Source of the DNA: a bacterium
GTDB lineage: Bacteria; Krumholzibacteriota; Krumholzibacteriia; Krumholzibacteriales; WJIX01
Direction of reading: 5' to 3'
Assembly (NCBI GenBank): GCA_021160845.1
Contig: JAGHBT010000086.1
Location: 1 to 17,402, forward strand
DNA length: 17,402 nucleotides
Shown here: positions 7,294 to 15,700 of the stretch, piece by piece
Layout: the number at the start of each line of letters is the position of its first letter
Position numbering within the stretch: position 1 is the first letter of the stretch
Made by a program: the position numbers and the translations under genes
Notes under the pieces: model-generated
Database searches by the model: none
The model's input: the letters and a program-made list of their open reading frames with translations, nothing else
Told to the model about the DNA's origin: nothing

Positions 7294-9480
7294 TTAAATA
7301 GATCTGCTTCTCTCCTCCTCAACATAGAATTGGAGAATATCCCCTTCTTTCACCTCGTCAAATCCCTCTATTCCTATACCACATTCAAATCCACTGTTTA
7401 CTATTTTTACATCATCCTTGAATCTTTTCAGGGAAGAAATCACTCCTTTAAAAATAATCTCTTTTTCTCTTTCAACTCTAATAAACGCATTCCGGGTCAC
7501 TTCGCCGGATTTCACGAACGAACCTGCAACCACTCCAATTTTTGATACACCGAAAACCTGACGAACCTCAGCAACACCAATCTCTTTTTCAATAATCTCA
7601 GGTTCAAGTAAGCCCGACATTGCGTCTTTAATATCCTCGATTGCTTTATATATAATCTCATAAAAACGGACATCAATTTTCTCCGCCTTCCCCAATTGCC
7701 CCGCAGAAGGAATAATTCCGACATGAAACCCAAGAACAACAGCATTGGAAGCGGAAGCGAGAAGAATATCCCCTTCGTTAATCAACCCCACGCCAACATG
7801 AATTGGTTTAATCTTTACCTCTTCAGTATCAAGGCCCTCAAGACTGTCAACCAAAGCTTCAAGAGAACCATCAGTATCTGCTTTAATTATGAGCGGCAAC
7901 TCCTTGATTTCTCCGGCCTTGATCTGATCGTATAGATCCTCTAGAGTTATTTTATGTTCAATTCTTCTTTCTCTTTCTCTGCGAATTTGTTGTCTTTTGC
8001 CTGCTAGTTCCCTGGCGGTTTTTTCCTCCTCGACCTGGATAAAGATATCCCCTGCTTGAGGAATACCATTGCTCCCCATAACAATAACTGGAGTAGAAGG
8101 AGGAGCTGACTCAATCTTTCTATCGCGTTCATCCAGCATAGCTTTAACTCTTCCCGCATAATCACCTACCAGAAAATTATCAGCCACCCTGAGTGTGCCC
8201 TGCTGTATAAGAACAGTACAAATAATACCGCGGCCTTCCTCTTTTCTTGCTTCAATCACAGTCCCCTGTACCATGGCCTCGGGGTCGGCCTTTAACTCCA
8301 TCATTTCAGCCTGAAAAAGTATCATTTCCAGAAGACGCTCAACCCCTTCTCCAGTCTTCGCTGAAATCTCGGCCGCCATTACATTCCCCCCAAATTCTTC
8401 AAGAACAAGGTTATGTTCGAGAAGCTCTCTCTTGACCTTTTCAACAGAAGCATTTGGAATATCTATCTTGTTGATAGCTACGATGACAGGAACATTTGCT
8501 GCCCGCGCATGGTTAATTGCCTCAACTGTTTGAGACATAACACCATCATCCGCGGCTACTACAAGTATTACTATATCAGTTACCTGAGCCCCTCTCGCTC
8601 TCATGGCCGTAAATGCTTCATGGCCGGGGGTGTCGATAAAAGAAATCTCTTTATTATTTATCTCAACCTCATAAGCCCCAATATGCTGTGTTATCCCCCC
8701 TTTCTCTCCTGCTATTATATTTCTCTTACAAATATTATCCAATAAAGAGGTTTTTCCGTGGTCTACATGCCCCATAATCGTAACTACAGGAGCCCTGTGT
8801 ACCATACGTTCGGAATCAATCTGTTTTATTTCTTTTTTAACCAGATTACGGACATCTGCTTCTTCAAATTTGATTTCGTAACCGTACTCATCCGCGATCA
8901 ATGACATCGCATCTGAGTCGAGTCGCTGATTGATAGTAACCATCATTCCAAGGTTCATGCATTTTTGAATAATCTCCGTGGGGTCAACATCAATATGCCG
9001 CGCAATATTTAAAAGTGTAGAATATTCCGGCAGTTGTATAACATTTTCCTCTTCCACGATTTCTTCTGATTTTTTCTTTCGTTTATGCCTCTTTGATTTT
9101 CTGGTAATTTCCATTTTCGCCAGAGTTCTTCTTACACTTTCTTTTACGGCTTTCTGATCTGCTTCCTTCTTCTGTTTTTTTGCCTTCGGAGTTTTTCCCT
9201 TTCCGTCATCCCTTTTAATTTTTTTCTTGTCTGGTTTCTTCCATTTCTTTCCCTCAGGTTTCTTCCATTTCTTTTCCTCAGGTTTCTTCTTTTTCCTAAC
9301 AACCTCTGCCGCATCGTCCTTTACCTTTTTAAAATGGCGGTTGAGCATTGCTTCAACATGTTTTTCCACAGTACTCATATGGCTTTTAACAACAACCCCT
9401 TCTTTAACAAGAAGTTTAATCAAAGCCTGGCTTGATATACCATACTTTTTCGAAAGCTCATACACTCGGATCTTCGTCAA
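7294..9480 (-). CDS. infB: Translation initiation factor IF-2
   Basis: GTPase that positions initiator fMet-tRNA on the 30S subunit and promotes subunit joining. The 728 residues are on the short side of normal. The layout is: an N-terminal IF2N domain (1-50), a strongly basic Lys-rich linker (51-140) with tandem repeats, a second IF2N domain (about 148-205), the G domain with GHVDHGKT (237-244), GGITQHIGAY switch I (261-270), DTPGHEAF (283-290), NKID (337-340) and SAK (373-375), then domains II, III and C2. The start is TTG (9478-9480) with GAGG a few nt upstream; no in-frame ATG exists before the conserved IF2N sequence. It follows nusA by 34 nt with no ylxR or ylxQ between, unlike the Firmicutes arrangement, and the transcription unit continues into ylxP. 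Confidence 0.97.
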   Translation of the reverse strand: MTKIRVYELSKKYGISSQALIKLLVKEGVVVKSHMSTVEKHVEAMLNRHFKKVKDDAAEVVRKKKKPEEKKWKKPEGKKWKKPDKKKIKRDDGKGKTPKAKKQKKEADQKAVKESVRRTLAKMEITRKSKRHKRKKKSEEIVEEENVIQLPEYSTLLNIARHIDVDPTEIIQKCMNLGMMVTINQRLDSDAMSLIADEYGYEIKFEEADVRNLVKKEIKQIDSERMVHRAPVVTIMGHVDHGKTSLLDNICKRNIIAGEKGGITQHIGAYEVEINNKEISFIDTPGHEAFTAMRARGAQVTDIVILVVAADDGVMSQTVEAINHARAANVPVIVAINKIDIPNASVEKVKRELLEHNLVLEEFGGNVMAAEISAKTGEGVERLLEMILFQAEMMELKADPEAMVQGTVIEARKEEGRGIICTVLIQQGTLRVADNFLVGDYAGRVKAMLDERDRKIESAPPSTPVIVMGSNGIPQAGDIFIQVEEEKTARELAGKRQQIRRERERRIEHKITLEDLYDQIKAGEIKELPLIIKADTDGSLEALVDSLEGLDTEEVKIKPIHVGVGLINEGDILLASASNAVVLGFHVGIIPSAGQLGKAEKIDVRFYEIIYKAIEDIKDAMSGLLEPEIIEKEIGVAEVRQVFGVSKIGVVAGSFVKSGEVTRNAFIRVEREKEIIFKGVISSLKRFKDDVKIVNSGFECGIGIEGFDEVKEGDILQFYVEEERSRSI
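9233..9280 (-). repeat. Tandem 24-bp repeat coding for a Lys/Trp-rich octad in IF-2
   Basis: Two adjacent 24-bp units (9233-9256 and 9257-9280) differ at one base, and a partial third copy follows. They encode the repeat (E/D)(E/G)KKWKKP in the basic linker of IF-2 (around residues 67-87). Such in-frame units can expand or contract without breaking the gene. The linker is not conserved and is probably disordered. Confidence 0.8.
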
Positions 9481-9514
9481 TAGACCTCAGCTCCCTCCAG
9501 ATATAATTCGGTTA

Positions 9515-11071
9515 TTATTCTTCAACATCATCCTCTACCTCTTCAGAATGAAAGGACGATTCAGAATATTCTTCAGGTTCACCGTCTTTTGTTCTATCTT
9601 TATCGTCTTCTATCTCGGTATCGTCTTCCTTCAGGTCCGAGGTATCAATATTATCCAACTCTCCTTCGTCGTCTTCTTCAATCTTGCCAAACAGTTCCTC
9701 TTCGGTCGGAATCACTTCCTTTTCCATTTCCTCTTTGGCCTCAATCATCTTTTCGCCAAATATTTTCTCCTCCATGCCTTTATCTTTTTCTATTTCTTTC
9801 TTGATAAGTTCTTCCAGCGCTTTGTCCAGTTCTACCATAGTTTCAGAGGCTCTCGCTTTGAGATTATTAACAGTTTTTTCGCCTACTCCCTTTATCTGGC
9901 TAAGTTCCTCAACGGTAGTATGATGCAGTTTTTGTACAGTCAATATTCCAACATTTCTTAATTTCTTGGCCAATATTTCGGTCACTCCATACATTTCAGA
10001 GATATCCATTAAAAGCTTCTGCTCCAGCTTACTTCTTCTCTCGGTTTCCTTTACGGTAGCCAAATTTATTTTCCATCCGGAGAGTTTAGAAGCCAACCTA
10101 ACATTTTGACCCTGCCTGCCGATTGCGAGCGAAAGCTGATCTTCTTCAACAATTACCAGAACAGTTTTTTCCGCTTCGTTGAATCGCAATCCGGAAACCT
10201 TGGCCGGCGCCAGCGCGCGAGAAACGAGCTCAGAAGAAACCTCGCTCCAGTTAACTATATCAATCTTTTCCCCATGCAATTCATTAACGACTGCTTGAAC
10301 ACGAGATCCCTTCATCCCAACGCATGAACCTACCGCATCAACTTTATCGCTTCGCGAGCTAACAGCAATTTTTGACCTTCCTCCCGGTTCCCTGGCAATA
10401 ATTTTTATTTTAACATCTCCATCAAAAATCTCAGGAACCTCCTGTTCAAACAATTTCACGAGGAACTGACCGCTGGTTCTTGAGAGAGTGATCAAGGGAC
10501 CTTTAATATCTTTGTCAACATCAACGATACATGCCCTTATTGTGTCACCCTGATTATATCTTTCTTTTCTTATCTGTTCACTATAAGGAAGATATGCTTC
10601 AGCTCTTCCTAGATTAACAAGTATATTACCTCTATCGACCTGCCTGACTGTGCCGGATACAATACTCCCAACCCTGTCACTATAATCCGCGTAAATTCTA
10701 TCTCTCTCTGATTCCCGCACTCTTTGCATAAGAACTTGTTTTGCCGTCTGTATAGCATTCCTGCCGAATTGTTCAATAGGAAGTTCTTCTGTTATTTCTT
10801 TCCCAACTTCAGCATTCTCATCCAGCTTCAACGCCTCTTCCAATGTTAACTCTATAGCCGGCGATTCCACTTCTTTCACAACTTTGTAGTTACGATAAAC
10901 TTCCAGAGTACCGTTCGCCTCATCAATATGCACGCTGATATCCGCATCTACTCCATACTTCCGTCGCGCCGCCGAAACAAGACTGGCTTTGACAGTCTCA
11001 ATAAGAGCATTCTTGTCAATTCTTTTTACGCGTACTACCTGCGAAAAAGCGTTAAAGAATTCCGATTTCAT
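9515..11071 (-). CDS. nusA: Transcription termination/antitermination protein NusA
   Basis: Binds RNA polymerase and nascent RNA to modulate pausing, termination and antitermination. Of the 518 residues, about 1-130 are the RNAP-binding N-terminal domain and 133-200 the S1 domain. KH1 (about 228-285) contains REPGGRSKIAVSS and GMKGSRVQAVVNELHGE; KH2 (about 300-345) contains DQLSLAIGRQGQNVRLAS. A helix-hairpin-helix-like region (about 360-412, with IKGVGEKTVNNL) follows, and then roughly 100 residues of strongly acidic, low-complexity tail. The tail is unlike the paired acidic-repeat domains of Escherichia coli NusA. ATG 11069-11071 is preceded by AGAGGTG. Tandem TAA TAA stops end the gene. 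A near-consensus promoter sits between rimP and nusA, so nusA can be transcribed separately from rimP; it is followed 34 nt later by infB. Confidence 0.97.
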   Translation of the reverse strand: MKSEFFNAFSQVVRVKRIDKNALIETVKASLVSAARRKYGVDADISVHIDEANGTLEVYRNYKVVKEVESPAIELTLEEALKLDENAEVGKEITEELPIEQFGRNAIQTAKQVLMQRVRESERDRIYADYSDRVGSIVSGTVRQVDRGNILVNLGRAEAYLPYSEQIRKERYNQGDTIRACIVDVDKDIKGPLITLSRTSGQFLVKLFEQEVPEIFDGDVKIKIIAREPGGRSKIAVSSRSDKVDAVGSCVGMKGSRVQAVVNELHGEKIDIVNWSEVSSELVSRALAPAKVSGLRFNEAEKTVLVIVEEDQLSLAIGRQGQNVRLASKLSGWKINLATVKETERRSKLEQKLLMDISEMYGVTEILAKKLRNVGILTVQKLHHTTVEELSQIKGVGEKTVNNLKARASETMVELDKALEELIKKEIEKDKGMEEKIFGEKMIEAKEEMEKEVIPTEEELFGKIEEDDEGELDNIDTSDLKEDDTEIEDDKDRTKDGEPEEYSESSFHSEEVEDDVEE

Positions 11072-11107
11072 AACACCTCTTTTCTAAAACTCACCACACT
11101 CTGTTTT

Positions 11108-11136
11108 ATTGTATTCCAGTTAATGAAAAGTGTCAA
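11108..11136 (-). promoter_or_regulatory. Sigma-70-type promoter for nusA-infB operon
   Basis: On the minus strand, a perfect -35 TTGACA (11131-11136), a 17-nt spacer and -10 TACAAT (11108-11113, five of six) lie just downstream of the rimP stop. Transcription would start near 11101, leaving a leader of about 30 nt before the nusA ATG. This is the best promoter match in the window. Confidence 0.75.
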
Positions 11137-11143
11137 AATCTTT

Positions 11144-11647
11144 TCACCTTGCGTTGTGTTTCTTCTTGCCTTTTTTTCTCTTTCCAATATTTACAGATTG
11201 CCCATACAGGTTGGCCTTAATTATTCTATCAAATTTAATTCTGACATTACCTTCTTCTAAAGCTAACACCACCGAGCTTTCATTTGATTTTGATATTTCC
11301 CCAATAAGAGACTGCTTGTTTCCTTTCTCGTTAATAAATTGAACCTTAGCCTTTTTCCCCTGGAATCTGGTAAAATGATCGGGTTTTACAAGCGGCCTCT
11401 CAACACCGGGAGAAGATACTTCAAGATTATAAGGACCGGAAACTTCATCTAAATTATCAAGGATAAGCCCTAGGGATCTTGAAACGCTTACGCAATCGCT
11501 TATGGTAACATTTCCGTCAGGATGATCAATATAAATCTGCAATATCCTGCGATTACCTCTCGGGAAAGAATCAGTCTTAATAAGTTCAAATCCCATATTC
11601 CCAAGTTCCTCTTCGAGAACTTTATTTATCTTTTCTTCAACCGACAT
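11144..11647 (-). CDS. rimP: Ribosome maturation factor RimP
   Basis: RimP binds the 30S precursor and assists early assembly of the central pseudoknot and head. With the start at ATG 11645-11647 the product is 167 residues, close to the family norm. Typical sequence includes the N-terminal helix EEKINKVLEEELGNMGFELI, the RRILQIYID strand, the DCVSVSRSLG segment, and the signature YNLEVSSPGVERPL; the C-terminal SH3-like domain (about 95-155) ends in a Lys-rich tail. A longer reading from TTG at 11680 would add 11 residues and start inside the T-tract of the terminator, so I reject it; GGTGAG lies about 8 nt before the chosen ATG. rimP-nusA-infB is a near-universal order. Its own promoter is unclear, and an intrinsic terminator lies only 24 nt upstream. 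Confidence 0.93.
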   Translation of the reverse strand: MSVEEKINKVLEEELGNMGFELIKTDSFPRGNRRILQIYIDHPDGNVTISDCVSVSRSLGLILDNLDEVSGPYNLEVSSPGVERPLVKPDHFTRFQGKKAKVQFINEKGNKQSLIGEISKSNESSVVLALEEGNVRIKFDRIIKANLYGQSVNIGKRKKGKKKHNAR

Positions 11648-11670
11648 ATAAACACTCACCAATACCCTCA

Positions 11671-11701
11671 AATAAAACAAAATAGGGCGCTTCCGCCCTA
11701 T
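11671..11701 (-). terminator. Intrinsic (Rho-independent) terminator / possible attenuator before rimP
   Basis: On the minus strand, ATAGGGCG (11694-11701) pairs perfectly with CGCCCTAT (11682-11689) around a GAAG loop, and a T-rich run TTTGTTTTATT (11671-11681) follows. The T-tract exists only in the minus-strand direction, so it acts on transcripts coming from the sprA/M28 genes. It ends 24 nt before the rimP ATG. Confidence 0.88.
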
Positions 11702-11812
11702 CTACCTACTATACTATACCTACCCAAATTACAGTTAAAAAGCAAGGGAAATATTATTCTTACACATTAAACCTGACAGATCACTAAAGGAATGTCAATT
11801 CCAGCAACTCGA

Positions 11813-12739
11813 TCACTGCTGCCAAATAAATTCCAGAACAACCGTACCAACAGCGCTAAGACTCTCCTTTGAACATTTATCGGGAGTATCCCCAAGGGTG
11901 TGCCAATACGGATAATCAAAATCTATCAGATCTACCGAGGGAATCCCCCTTTTAACAAATGGCAAATGATCATCGATAAGTGATACGCCTTCTTCATCCA
12001 TGAATTCAGAAAGGTTTAACCTACGTGCTATTGAATATATTTCTTCCAACAGATCAGCTGAAACAACTCTGGAGTAACCCTCTTTCTTAATTTCAACATC
12101 TTTTTCCCCAATCATATCAAGGATAATCACTGCATAAGGACGATACCCCTTCATATGGGAAGCAAAATAGGACGAACCCAAAATATAATCCTCGGGTACG
12201 CCTTCTCTCCCGGAATCCTCTCCATCAAAAAAGACGATATCAATTCCAATAGGAGAATTTGATTTCCCGAGCTGCCTTGCTATTTCAAGCAGCACTGCCA
12301 CACCACTCGCGCCATCATTAGCGCCGATGATAGGGGTATTGCGATTTGAAGGATCGGGATCGTGGTCAGCAAAAGGCCGGGTATCGTAATGAGCGCCAAG
12401 CAAAATTCTTTTTTTGCTGCCTGTATTAAAATTCCCTATGATGTTTACAAGATTTAAGGTGTCGCCGGTAGTCAAAACAGCATCAAAGGGCTGCACGGAA
12501 ATATTGGCTCCGAATTCCTTCAACTTGGAAACCAAATATCTCTGTACAAGCTTATGTCCTCTCGTGCCGGGATTACGCGCTCCTATATCACATTGATCCA
12601 TAAGAAATCCAAAAGATGTATCACTATTGAATTCTGGCAACTCAGAAGAGGAACATCCATATTCCAAAGTTACACTAACAAGAACACAAATGATAAACAC
12701 ACAAAGAAATGGTCTAGAATTCAACATTCGCTGTTGCAT
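11813..12739 (-). CDS. Secreted M28-family, glutaminyl-peptide cyclotransferase-like zinc enzyme
   Basis: A 308-residue protein with a hydrophobic export signal (about 10-25) ending in EYGCSSS. The Cys could be lipidated, but Glu at -3 makes a poor lipobox. The M28 fold is complete: LLGAHYDTRPFAD (His near 117), GANDGASGVAVLLE (Asp near 142), FFDGEDSG (Glu 174/Asp 175), ILDMIG (Asp near 208), DDHLPFVKRGIPSVDLI (near 256) and YWHTLGDTPDK (His near 280). The ILDMIG, DDH-PF-RRG and WHT segments resemble glutaminyl cyclases, which turn N-terminal Gln into pyroglutamate, more than ordinary M28 aminopeptidases; an aminopeptidase cannot be excluded. ATG 12737-12739 is chosen for the GGTAGG just upstream; GTG at 12745 is an alternative. 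It overlaps the end of sprA by 26 nt, suggesting coupled expression, and an intrinsic terminator follows. Confidence 0.85.
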   Translation of the reverse strand: MQQRMLNSRPFLCVFIICVLVSVTLEYGCSSSELPEFNSDTSFGFLMDQCDIGARNPGTRGHKLVQRYLVSKLKEFGANISVQPFDAVLTTGDTLNLVNIIGNFNTGSKKRILLGAHYDTRPFADHDPDPSNRNTPIIGANDGASGVAVLLEIARQLGKSNSPIGIDIVFFDGEDSGREGVPEDYILGSSYFASHMKGYRPYAVIILDMIGEKDVEIKKEGYSRVVSADLLEEIYSIARRLNLSEFMDEEGVSLIDDHLPFVKRGIPSVDLIDFDYPYWHTLGDTPDKCSKESLSAVGTVVLEFIWQQ

Positions 12740-15700
12740 GAACACCTACCTGTTGATTTATATATCCATAAATTCCACCCGCTGTACGGGAATAATTAAT
12801 CGACAAACTTCCAGTAATAGCTTGGCTGAACCCATATGTAAACATAGGCGCAACCCTCAATGTTGACATCGCAGGGCTGTTATAGCTCTCACTGGTAGAA
12901 TACGCTATAGCAAGGTTTGAGGTCAACTTACTCTTGAATTTAATTTTCTTGCCCCCCAAAAATGGGAGAGGAATCCCGAATCCTTTCTTACCACTGATAT
13001 CATATCTCAGATTAATACTTGCTGACCATGACTTATTCCACATCTGCTGATTTTTAATATCCTTGTTTTCCTGTGAATAACTCATTGAAATCGTAGAATT
13101 AAGGGTATTTTTCCATATAAGAATCCAGTTGGGAGATACTTTATATAATGTATTATTGAAAGTTTCACTGATAGACTGCCTTCGAGTAAAATTTAAACTT
13201 AAAGTACTTATCTCTATAAATCTATTTATTAACCCCAGCCTTTCGAGCCCCGTCCAGCTAAGTCCGATCTTGGGCCAGAGAATATTCCTCGTCTCGTTTT
13301 TACGGCCGTTTGATTCCCTGAAATTACTCGAAATATTGTATCCTATATCAAGATTCAAATTAGCGGTTATATCTACTTTTGTATCCATATTCAATGAGAA
13401 CTTTTTTAATAATGAGACCGGTATTTTTTCTTCCTCTCCAGTAGCTCCGAAGGCTCCACTTTCATCCGTTAATCCCAATTGATAACCAATGCCGGCACGA
13501 TCATAAAGTTGCTGATATGAACTGCTCTTTGCTAGATCAATCCGTGTATTTATAGGACTAACCCTTCCCATCAAATCGAGAAATTTCTTCACAATAATCA
13601 ATTTATCAACTACTTTGCCCCCTGTAGTATCAGCTTCCGCATATTTTGCCTCCCCCTCTTTTTCCTCAGATAAATCCTCCTCCTGCCCTCCCTTTCCAAA
13701 TCTTCTCCAACTCCCCGGAAGAAGATTGAGATAATCCACCCCCGAATCTCCTCTAATATATTTTCTTTCATATAAAAGCGCTTTCTCTTCTTTGCTTAAA
13801 TCTTTTCTTAGATACCTCCTGTCAATCAGGATAATAAAATCTATATTTTCTCCTGCCACATTTTTGGCTTTAGGTTCAACAGTTTTCGCCTTTTTCTCCT
13901 CCTTGTCAAAATGTTCAATATATCCCTTAACACCCTTAGCGTAACTACCAATATCCACCCCCAGATTGATTTTTATACCTCTATTTGAAGTAACATTTCT
14001 TGTTCCCGGGGGATCACCGGCTTTCTTTATACCCCTCAGGTTTTCTCCATAACCCGCTTTGTATTGAAATGAGGGATTGAACCGGGAGAGAATGGGCACT
14101 TTATTGCTTGGTCTAACATCAATCGACAAACCCTGGTTAAAGTCTTTCAGTATTCCGATAGGTACTCCGTGAAAATTATGGTCAACCCCCATATCCCTGC
14201 CTTCGCTTCTCTGATAACTCATTTTTACAGACTCGAAAGGATCATAAGACATGGATAAATTATTGGACCATTTAGAATCGTAATTCGAAGGTCTCTTGGT
14301 AAATTCTCCTTCCCTGATTGAATAGGAATTTCTTGTTGCTCTGCTCGCGGCTGAAGCTATTGTTATGTTAGTTAACCAATAACGCCATTTTATTCCGTTA
14401 AAAAGATCGATTGTTCGATTCTTTCCAAACTGGAGTGCGTAATTCATGCTGCCGCTCATAGACCAGGATGTATCTCTTGCCGTCGGCGAATAACTGGAGT
14501 TTTTTGAATAATTATACCCTACCCCTAGATTATCAAAGAGATGCTTCATAAGAAAATTTGAAGAACCCCTCCTGCTGAGTTTCAGATTAAACCCATAACC
14601 ACATGAAGCGCTTTCAAGGCTGTCACGCACGGAACTATCACTTATTTCCACATCACTCTGAGTCATATATTTAGGCTTTGAAATTCTTTTGTTGTAACGG
14701 AAAGACATCGGAATACTAAATCCCCCCGTGGGAAGAAAATGTTCAACTTTGCTGTTTCCCGAAAATGAAAAGGAAGAGCTACTGACTCCACTCCCGCTCT
14801 TCTGCTGCAAAGACCTGAATTCCGGACCGGTTCTCTCCCAATTTCCGCTCAGAGACAGGATTCCACCCCCCAGATTAGCGGAAAAACTGGTTCTGGCCGC
14901 GTAGTCAATATCTTTCCTTACATCGGTTAAGGCTATATCATTCAACATGAATGTTGTTTGCGGAATTACTTCATCTGTTTTATTTCTTAGCCCTGTGTAG
15001 AGATGGCGTACCTTGAATAACGAAGGGTGTCCCAGTAACCTGCCCCAGTATTTTATGCCCGGAAAATGGCTATCCTGAATTGGCTTTACAACAATACTGT
15101 CGGATGCACCAATCTTCAGATTTGTAAGATCGCCCAAATTCACAAAAACATGATTCCAGCCCACGGGTGTAGAACCATCGATAGGAACTCCTATTTCATA
15201 ATAATTCAAACTGTCGTAGGCAATCTGGAGAAAAAACTCAACTACATTATCATTATTTATTATACTGCCATCTGTATGATAAAAGAACTCTATCCCCTCA
15301 TACTGCCCAAAGTCCTTTCCGTTTCCATAAAACCTCTTTGAAAATCTAAAAGATGTACTGTCGGCAAAATTCTCCACTTCGAAAACAAGTGATTGCTCTT
15401 TGATATCAATTCCCTCTTCCTCTTCAACATCATACGGAGAGTCGTATAAAGAAGGATTATCTTTGTTATTCATTGTTCCGGCCTTAACTCTCATCGCGGG
15501 GACGCTGCCGCTTGGCAATATATTCCCATCCAGATCACGGATATTATCATACCGCCATTTGTTGCCTACAAACTTCAATGCAGCAATTTCCAGTGTATGC
15601 TGATTCTCCCCTACTTGAATGGAATCTACGTTTTCGATCCAAATCCTCATATGTTCAATCACGTCGATTCGCGGCGCTGTCCCAAAAAGTCTCATATTAC

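Noticed and set aside
9227..9961. Long plus-strand frame opposite infB and nusA, rich in Phe
   Set aside because: It is the antisense shadow of the Lys/Glu-rich linker of IF-2 and the acidic NusA tail; Phe-rich low complexity is what that reverse reading gives.
11795..11809. GGAATTGACATTCC palindrome containing a TTGACA box after the M28 gene
   Set aside because: The nearest -10-like TTTAAT is about 21 nt away, too far for a standard promoter, and the 5-bp arms alone are weak evidence for an operator.
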